Shown piece by piece: positions 22,090-30,323 of a stretch of 32,348 nucleotides of DNA (its first letter is position 1; each line of letters begins with the position of its first letter). Made by a program: the position numbers and the translations under genes. Below the pieces are notes generated by a model that saw only the letters and a list, made by a program, of their open reading frames with translations, did no database searches and was not told the DNA's origin. Origin of the DNA: a virus; the IMG/VR virus record IMGVR_UViG_3300046009_004071, positions 1-32,348 of that record; one strand, 5' to 3'.

Positions 22090-23796
22090 ATGAAAAAGAA
22101 AACTGTATTAACAGATGATGATATTTCAAATATCATCAAGATATATCAAGAAGCCAGTATCGGTATCGAAGTTTTGGCTGGTAAGTTTAATGTGGGTAAA
22201 CTGAAGATTAAGGATATATTGAATCAACATAATATACCTATAAAGAAAAAAGGTGCTCAAGTTATTAACGGCGATAGCTCGGAGATTGAAGCTTCACGCG
22301 TATTCAGATATACCGTTACAGATGATAGTAAAAAACTGATTGCGGTATGTAAATCGACTAATAGGGAGTTTGACGATATTAATAATGTGTCGGGCGCGTT
22401 AACCAGTCACATCATGTCAACATACGGTGACGTACCCATCCCAAGCAACACATATCAAAGAAAGAAATACGAAAAAGAGTATGGTAAAAAGTGGTTTGAA
22501 GAATATTTTTATATTAAGGAAGTCGATAAACCAATCACTAGGAAGTGTAATCTATGTAATTGGGAAACGGTTGACGTGAACAATGCGACTGGTTGTTTTG
22601 AACAACATTTGTCTGATACCCATAACATCAGTTTAATGGAATATTTAGAAGATTTCCCAGAGGACATAAAATACCATTCTAAATACGATAAATTGAAGCA
22701 TAGGTCAAATCCTAACAATCACGTCACATGTATGGTATGTGGTAAGAAGGTGGGTTACATCACCGCCAAACATCTCTCAACCCATACTATGACCTTGAGT
22801 GACTATCGGATAAAATATCCTAATAGTAGGGTATTATCCAATGAGTATAAGGATAATCTTAAAGCTAGATATGAAGAAACATTAAGGCATTTTGAACCTG
22901 TGTATTCCACCAAACCACAGGAAGAAATTTACAATATTATAAAATCTTTTGGCGTTAATGTTAAGAAAAACGATAAGTCTCTATTGGGTGGGGTTGAAAT
23001 AGATATTTTACTACCAGATAAGAAAATCGGTTTGGAGTATAATGGATTGTATTACCATAGAGAGGGTATGGGTAAGGATAAAAACTATCACCTAAATAAA
23101 ACCAAATTGATGAACGATTCTGGTTATAGTTTAATCCATGTGTTTGAGGATGAATGGATAAGTAATAAAGAACTGGTAATCAATAAAATAACCCATTTAT
23201 TGGGGCTGAGTACTTCTATTTCTATAGGCGGAAGACAGTGTAGGGTAGATAGGGTTGATTCAAGCGTCAAATCTGATTTTCTATATATGAACCATATACA
23301 AGGTAATGATAAGTCTGAGATATCTTATGGGGCGTATTATGGCGATAAGCTGATCGCTGTGATGTGTTTCACCAATAAGAGGTCAATGAATGGTACCTTA
23401 ACTAATGTGAATGAGTACGAATTATCCAGATATGCGACTGATATTAATTATAGAGTAGTAGGTATTGCTGGAAAGCTGATCAAACGCTTTATTCGTGATT
23501 ATAACCCAAAGAAGATTATCAGTTTCGGTGATAGAAGATGGGTATTAAATGGTGATTATAATATGTATACCAAATTGGGGTTTGAGTTGACTAAAACATA
23601 TGCGCCAGAATATAGGTATTACAACCCGAAGATATCCAGAAACAAACGTTTGCATAAATTCGGTTTTGGTAAGAGTTCCTTAAAAAAGAAACACCCAGAA
23701 TTAGATTTCTCTAAAACTGAGCGTGAGTTGATGTTAGATTTGGGCTATGATAGGATTTGGGACTGCGGTTTGTTCAAGTACGAGTTAAACTGTTAG
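22090..23796 (+). CDS. Free-standing homing endonuclease, Vsr/EDxHD-like nuclease with zinc fingers
   Basis: This 568-residue protein has several modules. Residues 8-50 resemble a helix-turn-helix (IIKIYQEASIGIEVLAGKFN). C153/C156 with H173/H178, and C214/C217 with H228/H232, form two zinc-finger-like units, the second followed by LSDYRIKYP. Residues 298-357 form the nuclease core: GGVEIDILLPDKKIGLEYNG (E303, D305, E316), YYHREG (H323), then YHLNKTKLM and LIHVFEDEW. This matches phage homing nucleases related to the Vsr mismatch endonuclease. The C-terminal 200 residues (YGDKLIAVMCFTNKRS, YELSRYATD, IISFGDRRW, RIWDCGLFKYEL) form a GNAT-like accessory domain often found with these nucleases. 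It probably cuts a related phage genome near the capsid gene and spreads by repair. Its last 4 bases overlap the convergent next gene. Confidence 0.85.
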   Translation: MKKKTVLTDDDISNIIKIYQEASIGIEVLAGKFNVGKLKIKDILNQHNIPIKKKGAQVINGDSSEIEASRVFRYTVTDDSKKLIAVCKSTNREFDDINNVSGALTSHIMSTYGDVPIPSNTYQRKKYEKEYGKKWFEEYFYIKEVDKPITRKCNLCNWETVDVNNATGCFEQHLSDTHNISLMEYLEDFPEDIKYHSKYDKLKHRSNPNNHVTCMVCGKKVGYITAKHLSTHTMTLSDYRIKYPNSRVLSNEYKDNLKARYEETLRHFEPVYSTKPQEEIYNIIKSFGVNVKKNDKSLLGGVEIDILLPDKKIGLEYNGLYYHREGMGKDKNYHLNKTKLMNDSGYSLIHVFEDEWISNKELVINKITHLLGLSTSISIGGRQCRVDRVDSSVKSDFLYMNHIQGNDKSEISYGAYYGDKLIAVMCFTNKRSMNGTLTNVNEYELSRYATDINYRVVGIAGKLIKRFIRDYNPKKIISFGDRRWVLNGDYNMYTKLGFELTKTYAPEYRYYNPKISRNKRLHKFGFGKSSLKKKHPELDFSKTERELMLDLGYDRIWDCGLFKYELNC

Positions 23797-23990
23797 AATT
23801 GTACTATTTGCGTACCACATGATAGTTCAAATACCTCAACTTGAGATCCGCTATCATATTCAAACTTTTCCCAATCATCGTTCAGGTACCACCATCTAAC
23901 GTGGTCACCGTTGTCTAATTCGCGATAGATTTCTCTATTGTGTTCGTCGAATTCTTGCTTCACTATTGTCGTTTCCAACTTATCAGTCAA
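23793..23990 (-). CDS. Small unknown protein (65 aa)
   Basis: This 65-residue acidic protein is rich in Trp and aromatic residues in its centre (GDHVRWWYLNDDWEKFEYDS) and ends ELSCGTQIVQF. No family is recognised. Its ATG overlaps the 3' end of the 79-residue gene upstream on the same strand by 8 bases, which supports co-translation. Its 3' end overlaps the convergent homing endonuclease gene by 4 bases, so the two transcripts meet with no space for a terminator between them. Confidence 0.55.
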   Translation of the reverse strand: MTDKLETTIVKQEFDEHNREIYRELDNGDHVRWWYLNDDWEKFEYDSGSQVEVFELSCGTQIVQF

Positions 23991-24222
23991 AAGCGGCTTG
24001 CATTAGTCGTGTAACTGGGTTGTATTCTTGCTGTACATATTTTACGATATGTTCAGATTCGGTACGAATGGTTCCGTGTTCACCGTGTGTTATAATTCCG
24101 TTTCCGTTCGTTTTGATTCTAAGGATTCCATTACCCAAATCAACAGATTCAATGTTATTCGATTTGATTGTGTGCGTGTTTGTTGACGCCTCTAAGATTA
24201 ATTCATTTGCAAAGTTTTCCAT
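23983..24222 (-). CDS. Small beta-rich protein (79 aa), unknown
   Basis: This 79-residue protein has short alternating strands (NNIESVDLGNGILRIKTNGN, GIITHGEHGTIRTESEHIVK) and a helical end (YVQQEYNPVTRLMQAAFD). Rich in Thr, Asn and Gly, it lacks cysteine and has no named family. The ATG follows a run of A's, and an imperfect host-type -7 element (TATCTTTA, minus strand, 24266-24259) lies 37 bases upstream. It overlaps the next gene by 8 bases. It could be a small regulatory or early protein, but there is no direct evidence. Confidence 0.55.
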   Translation of the reverse strand: MENFANELILEASTNTHTIKSNNIESVDLGNGILRIKTNGNGIITHGEHGTIRTESEHIVKYVQQEYNPVTRLMQAAFD

Positions 24223-24258
24223 TTTTTTTTGTTTTTATTTATCAGTTAGTTATTATCG

Positions 24259-24266
24259 TAAAGATA
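24259..24266 (-). promoter_or_regulatory. Imperfect Bacteroidota-type -7 element
   Basis: On the minus strand TATCTTTA lies between the genes starting at 25034 and 24222. It departs from TAnnTTTG only in the last base. It would serve the two small genes at 24222 and 23990. Confidence 0.25.
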
Positions 24267-24278
24267 CTGAAAATATTA

Positions 24279-25034
24279 TTAACTCTGGCATGTTAAGAAC
24301 CCAAAATATTGTTCAGCTGTTAATGGGATTATAGCCCCCTTTGGTTCAATCTCTTCATTTAGTTCAACCAGAAGAATATCACCTTGTCGTTTTATTTCTT
24401 TAATATGCGGTATAAGATTCTCATGAACCCTGAATGTTGACGCAACGGCTTCGAGTGGATTATCCTTATATTTATCTTCAATCCAGAGCCAATGCTCTTT
24501 ATTTGTTGTGGTACACCAGCATTTCAGCGCGTATGCGGTAGTGTTAAGATTTTCTGGACTGACTCTGCTATTATGCGTAATAGTACTCACATCGACTTCA
24601 TGTATTTCATAGATATTATCAAATTCATGATAACCTAAAAATTCACCACTTTCCGAATACACTTTCTGTGTTACTTTTTTACCATCGGTGTGTATACGTT
24701 TGTGGCCAAGGCTCTCAATCATATCTGAAATGTCAATCAGGTTGAATACTTTTACCCTAAAACTATCTTCAGTGATGGCGAACGCTTCAGCATACGTAAA
24801 CGGTTCAGCGTATTTGAACGCTTCTTCTACTTTATCGGTAAATTCGGGCATTGGCCAATCTATGTATTGCTGTGCCTTTCTGAATGGTTCTAAAAACTCC
24901 GAATTGAGTCGTTCATCTGTTCTATAAAACATTTTAAGATAACGAACGGTCTCGTCGAACGGTGTATCATTAAATTCGGACTTATCAAATGATATTGCGA
25001 TTCCGCTGGTTCTGGATGTGAATAGTTTTGACAT
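24279..25034 (-). CDS. Unknown protein (251 aa), possibly early-expressed
   Basis: This 251-residue soluble acidic protein has no recognised family. The N-terminal half is helical (PFDETVRYLKMFYRTDERLN, KVEEAFKYAEPFTYAEAFAI). The C-terminal half contains a compact block, TAYALKCWCTTTNKEHWLWI followed by PLEAVASTFRVHENLIPHIK and RQGDILLVEL, that reads like a small folded domain with a CxC pair. It has a host-type -7 element upstream inside a large inverted repeat (25049-25091), unlike the late-type elements before structural genes. This suggests an earlier or separately regulated gene placed at the end of the baseplate block. Confidence 0.7.
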   Translation of the reverse strand: MSKLFTSRTSGIAISFDKSEFNDTPFDETVRYLKMFYRTDERLNSEFLEPFRKAQQYIDWPMPEFTDKVEEAFKYAEPFTYAEAFAITEDSFRVKVFNLIDISDMIESLGHKRIHTDGKKVTQKVYSESGEFLGYHEFDNIYEIHEVDVSTITHNSRVSPENLNTTAYALKCWCTTTNKEHWLWIEDKYKDNPLEAVASTFRVHENLIPHIKEIKRQGDILLVELNEEIEPKGAIIPLTAEQYFGFLTCQS

Positions 25035-25048
25035 TATAATACGTTTTA

Positions 25049-25091
25049 GTTATTGACTCCACAAAGATACGTTTTTTTCGGAGTCAATAAC
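25049..25091. repeat. Perfect 12-bp inverted repeat with promoter-like loop
   Basis: GTTATTGACTCC (25049-25060) is exactly complementary to GGAGTCAATAAC (25080-25091), with a 19-base spacer. The right arm contains the stop codon of the acetyltransferase-like gene, and the spacer contains TATCTTTG on the minus strand. On the plus strand the second arm is followed by five T's, so it could also end rightward transcripts. It may be an operator, a terminator hairpin, or both. Confidence 0.7.
25062..25069 (-). promoter_or_regulatory. Bacteroidota-type -7 element inside the inverted repeat
   Basis: Minus-strand TATCTTTG fits TAnnTTTG exactly and lies 28 bases before the ATG at 25034. A TTG lies 15 bases upstream in the repeat arm, closer than the usual 17-23. 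The placement inside a palindrome suggests a controlled promoter. Confidence 0.4.
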
Positions 25092-25758
25092 TTTTTAAAT
25101 CCTCCATACCACTAATCACCCATTCTGGTACTTCATCATCAGGGTGGTTGTCATTAGTCTTCGAGTCTTTAAACCAAGTCGTCAGTTCAGATATGTCATT
25201 GAAGTCAAATTCATCATCCTTACCACTACTGACAAGATAATCAACCCATTTGGTCCAAGTCGCGTCATAACCATATTTTACCATATCCATCATAAAAGAT
25301 TTTACAGTCTCGTCTTTAATGTTCTTAATATCGGATATGTCCAAATGGTTCGTTTGCGATTTTTTATGTTCTTCATAATTGAAGTCGAATAGGTCATCGA
25401 GTTCAGCTCTCATATTTGCACCAGATTGGGTCAATGACGTTCTTTCAAGATTCTCATAACCGTATTTTTTTGCTAAGAATATCATCAGAATCTTCCCATA
25501 ACCTTTACCTTTGGCGATGGATTCTATGAACGATATGTTGACTTCGCCATCGTAAATCGTGTAGAATACTTTAGCCAATGGAGTATCACCACCTTTCTCA
25601 TATATAACTGCCTTATAATTATCTTGACCGTGTTGGTGGTCTAGATGTTCATCTGTGAAATCATACCGCTTAAGTATTTTATAGGGTGAACCTTTTTTGA
25701 CTTGGCCGTAATCTTCTTTTTGGATTGCCTCCCTTAATAATTCACGAACTGACTTCAT
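25084..25758 (-). CDS. GNAT-like acetyltransferase domain protein
   Basis: This 224-residue protein carries a GNAT core at about residues 45-115: strands around YKAVIYEKGGDTPLAKVFYT and VNISFIESI, followed by KGKGYGKILMIFLAKKYGY. That last segment matches acetyl-CoA-binding motif A (Q/RxxGxG/A), here as GKGYGK. The remaining 100 residues are acidic and not recognised (FNYEEHKKSQTNHLDISDIK; FDFNDISELTTWFKDSK). GNAT enzymes transfer acetyl groups to amines, but the substrate is unknown. It overlaps the structural gene upstream by 4 bases (ATGA), so it is expressed with the baseplate-region genes and could modify a virion or host protein. The catalytic residue is not obvious. Confidence 0.65.
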   Translation of the reverse strand: MKSVRELLREAIQKEDYGQVKKGSPYKILKRYDFTDEHLDHQHGQDNYKAVIYEKGGDTPLAKVFYTIYDGEVNISFIESIAKGKGYGKILMIFLAKKYGYENLERTSLTQSGANMRAELDDLFDFNYEEHKKSQTNHLDISDIKNIKDETVKSFMMDMVKYGYDATWTKWVDYLVSSGKDDEFDFNDISELTTWFKDSKTNDNHPDDEVPEWVISGMEDLKSY

Positions 25759-27170
25759 TGGCTATATCGTAGTTCAGATAGGCTTGTTATATCGAAGTAT
25801 AACACTTCAGCTAACGTAGATACTTCCAGATTGCTAGATATTCTTATATCCACATAGTAAGTGTTCGGTAATAGGCTAAGCGTATCCAACAAGAAGTAAT
25901 TATGATTATTAGCCATCTCTATGGGTTGGTAATCGATGATTGTTAAATCATTCCTACCTTCTTTAACATATAGACGATACTCAGCCTTATCAACTTTTTG
26001 TTCTTGGTTTACGGTATAAGGTATCTTTGTCTGAATAATAACTTTCCTTATATCACCACGTTTAACCTTTTCCCCTCGTTGTATACCAGATGCGACAATG
26101 CCTACTTTTTTCGGTAGATATGAATTGTCACCTATATTGTACCAAGATGATGAATCTTTCAATGCGAAATCCAATGTTATGTTAGGTCGGTTTATTCCGT
26201 TGATAGTTATCCCAGACCAAGTATCATTGAACATCAGGTCAGGCGTGTTGTCGTTGGTAGTCGGTACTATTATATCTATGGAATAGACCCCTCTAGTAAC
26301 GTGTGTGACGGCACTAGGTGTGTAAGCTGAAAACACATCACCTTCAGAATCTGTGACCACCACTGATGGGATCGTATCTAAGTTAGTGGGCGTTCCACCT
26401 AAATTCACATAAAGATATAATTTGTTCTGTTTATCAAGATAGAAATCATGTCTATCATCAGTAATATATTCTGAATAAATAGATTCCACATATGGTTCAT
26501 AGATACTTTGGGTGTGTCTGGTAAAGAAACCGACATATTGATATCTATCGGTTCCCAATTGTTCATATTCTTGTTGATACGCTAAAACGAGTCCGTTGTT
26601 CGTGTTACCTGTCAACACCCCATTTACATAATCTGTTATATCCATGTCTAGATTCTCATTGCCCAATGAGAAATGCTGTGTTGCTATGGTGATACCACTG
26701 GTGGCACCTGTATAGGTTCCAGCTTGCGTCCAAGCTGATAATGTGGTTGCGCTAAACCAGTTCGCTGGTGTCACATTGAGTGCGGTTTGACCCGCAACGT
26801 ATGCACAGTCTTCATAGTCATAACCTATACCCTCTTCCCAAAATTGTGTGATTGGGAACAGTATCAGGTCAAAAGATGTAGATCTTTCTTTATTTATACA
26901 TGTGTTAGTATCTTGACCTAGTAGAGCTTTATCCAATGACCCTGTATTGGTCATTTTAAGCCTGTGTGTGAACTTTGTTATTTCGGGGAAGGTGTTACCA
27001 GTGTAATAACTTTTTAAGCGATTCAGGTCGAAGAAAAATATGAATCTGGTATATTGGTTATCCACACCTTCACCACCGTAATACAATTCAGTGACTGGGT
27101 TTCTTCCTGTGTTGGTGAAACTGTTCAATATTATTGTATTATTCTTATCAAAATATGTTTTTACTACCAT
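25755..27170 (-). CDS. Putative tail/baseplate structural protein with DNRLRE-like domain
   Basis: This 471-residue protein is almost wholly beta-rich. The first 200 residues resemble the DNRLRE-type jelly-roll domain: RFIFFFDLNRL near 42-52, a hydrophobic repeat, then FPITQFWEEGIGYDYEDCAY near 105-124, then a D-I-T-D-Y-V-N-G strand near 173-184. The rest reads as two or three Ig-like or Fn3-like modules (KLYLYVNLGGTPTNL, RGVYSIDIIVPTTND, AEYRLYVKEGRNDLTIIDYQ, NTYYVDIRISSNLEV). Such chains usually form tail or baseplate appendages or receptor-contact proteins. The late-type element on the minus strand at 27177-27194 and the gp5-like gene upstream agree with a virion role. The family is uncertain. 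Confidence 0.7.
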   Translation of the reverse strand: MVVKTYFDKNNTIILNSFTNTGRNPVTELYYGGEGVDNQYTRFIFFFDLNRLKSYYTGNTFPEITKFTHRLKMTNTGSLDKALLGQDTNTCINKERSTSFDLILFPITQFWEEGIGYDYEDCAYVAGQTALNVTPANWFSATTLSAWTQAGTYTGATSGITIATQHFSLGNENLDMDITDYVNGVLTGNTNNGLVLAYQQEYEQLGTDRYQYVGFFTRHTQSIYEPYVESIYSEYITDDRHDFYLDKQNKLYLYVNLGGTPTNLDTIPSVVVTDSEGDVFSAYTPSAVTHVTRGVYSIDIIVPTTNDNTPDLMFNDTWSGITINGINRPNITLDFALKDSSSWYNIGDNSYLPKKVGIVASGIQRGEKVKRGDIRKVIIQTKIPYTVNQEQKVDKAEYRLYVKEGRNDLTIIDYQPIEMANNHNYFLLDTLSLLPNTYYVDIRISSNLEVSTLAEVLYFDITSLSELRYSQ

Positions 27171-27176
27171 AGCGTC

Positions 27177-27194
27177 TTTATTGGTAAATATATG
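27177..27194 (-). promoter_or_regulatory. Late-type promoter element, minus strand
   Basis: Read on the minus strand, CATATATTTACCAATAAA ends 6 bases before the ATG at 27170. It has the ATATTTA core and AATAAA tail of the recurring element and shows that minus-strand baseplate genes share it. Confidence 0.5.
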
Positions 27195-27196
27195 AA

Positions 27197-28243
27197 TCAG
27201 TTAATCCTCACGTTCTTAGACAAGATAGTTTGGGTAGGGTATTCTAAATATTCCTTAATGTAATTCTCACCTTGTACGGCTGAAGGTTTAAGGCCAGGGA
27301 ATCTATGGACGTGATTCATGAACGCCAATTCCAACTTTTTAAGATAGTCCAATAGTGTGTCGCCAAAGGCTACGGGGTGAGCAGTTTCTATGATATTGGT
27401 TATTTCTTCTTCTGTTATATAATTCTCGTTATTCGTTATACTATATTTTCTATCCGTATCACTATGACCTATAATGTTTATCTTATCGGCCACAAGGTTT
27501 ATCACGCTACCTTTTTTGCCGCTTGAGTTACATCCGCTTAAATTATTTGTCGTTGGATTATTAAGCGGTGAAAATTCAGGAGTACATGAGTCTTTACTAT
27601 CTTCAATATCGGTATTGAATCTAAGCTGTATGTAAGCTGGATTATCGCTGTTGAATACTATGGTGTTGTTCTCGACATGTTGACCAGCCCTTAAAAGTGC
27701 TTCATTGGGTTTAAAAATTATATCTGAGTTGTCTCTACCTTGCACTGCGATATCTTCCCTATTTGGGAATACACCTTTAGTATCTTTGAGAGTATTTAGA
27801 TTAGTGCTGGGTGAAATGGGGGATATTGATAGACTATTGAGTGCGTTGGTATCTATTCTATCTTCCTTTAGGAATTCTCGACTACCGATAAGGGGTCCGA
27901 AATATAAGCGGTCTGAATATCGGTCACTAGGGTCTAATAGCATTATGAATACCACCTCACCTACCTTTGGTACCACATTAAGATGTTTTGGTAACATAGG
28001 GTAGCAGTTAGGTAGTAATCTATCGTCCAAAATAGGTTGGTCGTATTGATTGGTGTCTATTCTACACCTGATGACATTCGGATCAGCATTAAATACCTCA
28101 TCTCTTTTCCTTTGGGCTTGGTTAACGTTGTTCACTGGGATTTCACCCACTAATTTCACCACGCCTAATTGTATGATAGATTCTTTAGGTAATTTATTGA
28201 ATGTATTACCTATCCCTATCGAATATTTTTTATCTAAGCTCAT
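27197..28243 (-). CDS. Baseplate spike/hub protein, gp5-like OB-fold without lysozyme
   Basis: This 348-residue protein resembles the spike-base protein of T4-like baseplates. Residues 20-120 look like the OB-fold domain: IIQLGVVKLVGEIP near 23-36, VIRCRIDTNQYDQPIL near 56-71, then NVVPKVGEVVFIMLLDPSDR near 89-108 and SDRLYFGPLIG. Beyond that are a polar linker and a strand-rich part (AYIQLRFNTD, SVINLVADKINIIGHSD). The C-terminus is MNHVHRFPGLKPSAVQGENY. There is no lysozyme catalytic domain between them, unlike T4 gp5. It sits on the membrane-puncturing end of the tail. The OB-fold assignment is fairly confident; the exact gp number is less so. Confidence 0.7.
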   Translation of the reverse strand: MSLDKKYSIGIGNTFNKLPKESIIQLGVVKLVGEIPVNNVNQAQRKRDEVFNADPNVIRCRIDTNQYDQPILDDRLLPNCYPMLPKHLNVVPKVGEVVFIMLLDPSDRYSDRLYFGPLIGSREFLKEDRIDTNALNSLSISPISPSTNLNTLKDTKGVFPNREDIAVQGRDNSDIIFKPNEALLRAGQHVENNTIVFNSDNPAYIQLRFNTDIEDSKDSCTPEFSPLNNPTTNNLSGCNSSGKKGSVINLVADKINIIGHSDTDRKYSITNNENYITEEEITNIIETAHPVAFGDTLLDYLKKLELAFMNHVHRFPGLKPSAVQGENYIKEYLEYPTQTILSKNVRIN

Positions 28244-28244
28244 C

Positions 28245-28415
28245 TTATACGTTTCTCTCTTTTAAGATTGCGTTTATTTTAGCGAATTTAATCTCATATT
28301 CAGTCATCTTATCTATATCAGATAATATCCTACTCTTGAGCGCTTCGTAAGCGTTTGCAATCTCTTTAGCCTCTATAACTAGTTGGCTATTAGTTTTATT
28401 CATCAAATCAGACAT
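28245..28415 (-). CDS. Small coiled-coil protein (56 aa)
   Basis: A 56-residue frame opens at ATG 28415 and ends TAA at 28247-28245, one base before the ATG of the gp5-like gene. It is predicted to be one long helix with heptad-like hydrophobics (QLVIEAKEIANAYEALKSRI, EYEIKFAKINAILKERNV). The tight spacing to the gp5-like gene, and 29 bases from the upstream stop, fill an otherwise empty gap. Minus-strand CTATAAATGAAA just before it resembles TATAAATA. It may be a chaperone or minor baseplate subunit; there is no direct evidence. Confidence 0.65.
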   Translation of the reverse strand: MSDLMNKTNSQLVIEAKEIANAYEALKSRILSDIDKMTEYEIKFAKINAILKERNV

Positions 28416-28444
28416 AATTTCATTTATAGTTGAATTCAGATATA

Positions 28445-28888
28445 TTATTGAACAACACCTTGCGCTGATGGTATGTTTATATTTGTCCCCACAACGGTTA
28501 CAGGTCCACCAGCATTGGCTCCACTGGCGTTTATTATAATGGCACCAGGGTCGATTATCGTAGTTACTTTAGCTTCAGTCTGTATCGCATTTACAATTTC
28601 TTCCATTGTTATAACCATCAAGGCCGTCATGACATTATTACCTTCTTGGAATATTTCACCGTTCACGGCATCGGATTCACTGAATCTGGATATTACCCTC
28701 GCGGCCATGTCTCTAGCACTGAGTCCAGGCCTCATTTTAGCTCCTATGAATAACAGTGGTGGTGGTATAGTATCAGCAGGTTGTTTCATCAAGCTGAATA
28801 CCGATTGGATTATCTGTAGTATATTACCTATCGAGCTTCTACTTTCGGTTACAACGCCAGCTTTCTTATCACTTTTACAATCTCGCAT
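28445..28888 (-). CDS. Unknown baseplate-region protein (147 aa)
   Basis: This 147-residue protein has a helical N-terminal half (SIGNILQIIQSVFSLMKQ), then PPPLLFIGAKMRPGLSARDM and AARVISRFSESDAVNGEIF. The C-terminus is uncharged and strand-prone (ASGANAGGPVTVVGTNINIP). The Pro/Gly-rich block PPPLLFIGAKMRPGLS looks like a conserved interaction element. No named family is recognised. It lies one base after the stop of the 477-residue gene upstream and before the gp5-like gene, so it is probably a minor structural component of the baseplate hub region. Confidence 0.65.
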   Translation of the reverse strand: MRDCKSDKKAGVVTESRSSIGNILQIIQSVFSLMKQPADTIPPPLLFIGAKMRPGLSARDMAARVISRFSESDAVNGEIFQEGNNVMTALMVITMEEIVNAIQTEAKVTTIIDPGAIIINASGANAGGPVTVVGTNINIPSAQGVVQ

Positions 28889-28889
28889 A

Positions 28890-30323
28890 TCAATAACTTA
28901 TAGGTATATTGTTTCTTATTGAGCGTATCACATCTTGTGGTATCCCTACCAAACTAAGAATGATCGCTAATTGGGCCTGTCCCTTCTCTTTCTGAGCTTC
29001 GACCAGATTTCTAGCTATTAGCGCTGTGATATATTTTAATACTTTCTGTAGTAGTATTTCTATAATCATATCTCTAATCCTGTCGATGATTATTCGCATG
29101 AGTTGAGCGTTCTTCTTCATGAAGTCTATCGGGTCAGAATATTCAGCGGTCGGTCCATACGCTATTTTGTAATTGACTAAAAATATTGTAACAATCTTAG
29201 GGCCAAGTATGGCGTTGACAAAGGCTCTTATTATAGATTTGAACATGGTTCCTATGAAATCCAATTTTACTGAATACTCGTCAACAGGTTGACCCGCAAA
29301 CCCAGCTGTATGGTTGGCCATTGTTGTTATGACATTACTGATTATAAATCTCTGTTCCACGTAGTTTGATGCACCTGAGTAGTTAGTCACACCTGATAAT
29401 TCAGTTCTGAAATCAGTCAATATCTCTATAGGCATATTAACATCCACAGTTGAACATGTCTTAAGTTGTCTTATACCTTGTTTCCTGTTTCTAGCTTCTT
29501 CTTTAATTTCTCTTAGTTGTGGGTTTGAGAATGTGAAAAACGAGTCATCTATAACTTCATCTTCATTAGCATTGATAATACATTGTGTAACTGAGTTTAT
29601 AGCAGCTTCAAGCTCTAATTGTTTTTCAGTTTTATTAACATCCAGATTGAATGAGATTGTACCAAATAGACTATCGACTATGTTTGTTATCAGTTGACCT
29701 GAAGGAAATAGCCTTACACTATCGATAAAGTCATTATTTAAGTCAGTAAGATTATCGTATTGCGCCGTAGGTTTAATATTAAAACTATTGTTAATAGGTA
29801 GACCAGTCTGATAGAACCTGAAGTCTAATATGTTATTCCAAGTATTCGGGTTTGGTGAATCTTGTATTGTATAATACAAGAAAGTGTTCATATCGGTTGA
29901 GTTTACCCCGCTGGCCACATCTTCGTAAAGTAATCCACCTGCTTGAGTTTCTGGGTTTACTTTAAGTATATTGAAAAAATCCAAGTCGCTTACTGGGATA
30001 TCGATTCCGTTTTGGATCATCCATGTTGGGAGTGACGGATTGATGCCACAGGCCACAAGGCTTTTAAGTTCTACTTTAAGCGATTCTTTTATTAGCGATT
30101 CACTTTCTTCGGTGGCGTATGTTAACACATCGACTAGCACTTCTCGGATTTCTTCGAATCCTACTAAAGAAAAAATCAGGTCCATCAAGAAGTCTTGAGA
30201 GTTACCTTGATTGTTGATTGATGGGAATGAGTTGTTAATCGCTAATTTCGGAAAATCATCCGTTAGCGTTCTTAATGCAGCAATATTGCCAAATACACTT
30301 TCTTTTTGGGCTACGATTGACAT
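28890..30323 (-). CDS. Large unknown baseplate-region structural protein (477 aa)
   Basis: This 477-residue protein is predicted mixed at the N-terminus and helical at the C-terminus. The last 150 residues contain long amphipathic and hydrophobic helices (FIGTMFKSIIRAFVNAILGP, KIVTIFLVNYKIAYGP, MRIIIDRIRDMIIEILLQKV, LAIILSLVGIPQDVI). The hydrophobic helices are interrupted by charges and more like an oligomer interface than true membrane spans. The N-terminus begins MSIVAQKESVFGNIAALRTL. It shares one base with the stop of the upstream gene and is one base from the next. By position it is a baseplate or tail component, and the size would fit a wedge or hub protein, but I do not recognise the family. 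Confidence 0.65.
   Translation of the reverse strand: MSIVAQKESVFGNIAALRTLTDDFPKLAINNSFPSINNQGNSQDFLMDLIFSLVGFEEIREVLVDVLTYATEESESLIKESLKVELKSLVACGINPSLPTWMIQNGIDIPVSDLDFFNILKVNPETQAGGLLYEDVASGVNSTDMNTFLYYTIQDSPNPNTWNNILDFRFYQTGLPINNSFNIKPTAQYDNLTDLNNDFIDSVRLFPSGQLITNIVDSLFGTISFNLDVNKTEKQLELEAAINSVTQCIINANEDEVIDDSFFTFSNPQLREIKEEARNRKQGIRQLKTCSTVDVNMPIEILTDFRTELSGVTNYSGASNYVEQRFIISNVITTMANHTAGFAGQPVDEYSVKLDFIGTMFKSIIRAFVNAILGPKIVTIFLVNYKIAYGPTAEYSDPIDFMKKNAQLMRIIIDRIRDMIIEILLQKVLKYITALIARNLVEAQKEKGQAQLAIILSLVGIPQDVIRSIRNNIPISY

Noticed and set aside
27197-28243. Lysozyme domain in the gp5-like protein
   Set aside because: The region after the OB-fold is polar and strand-rich without the catalytic Glu/Asp/Thr context of T4 lysozyme, and is too short.
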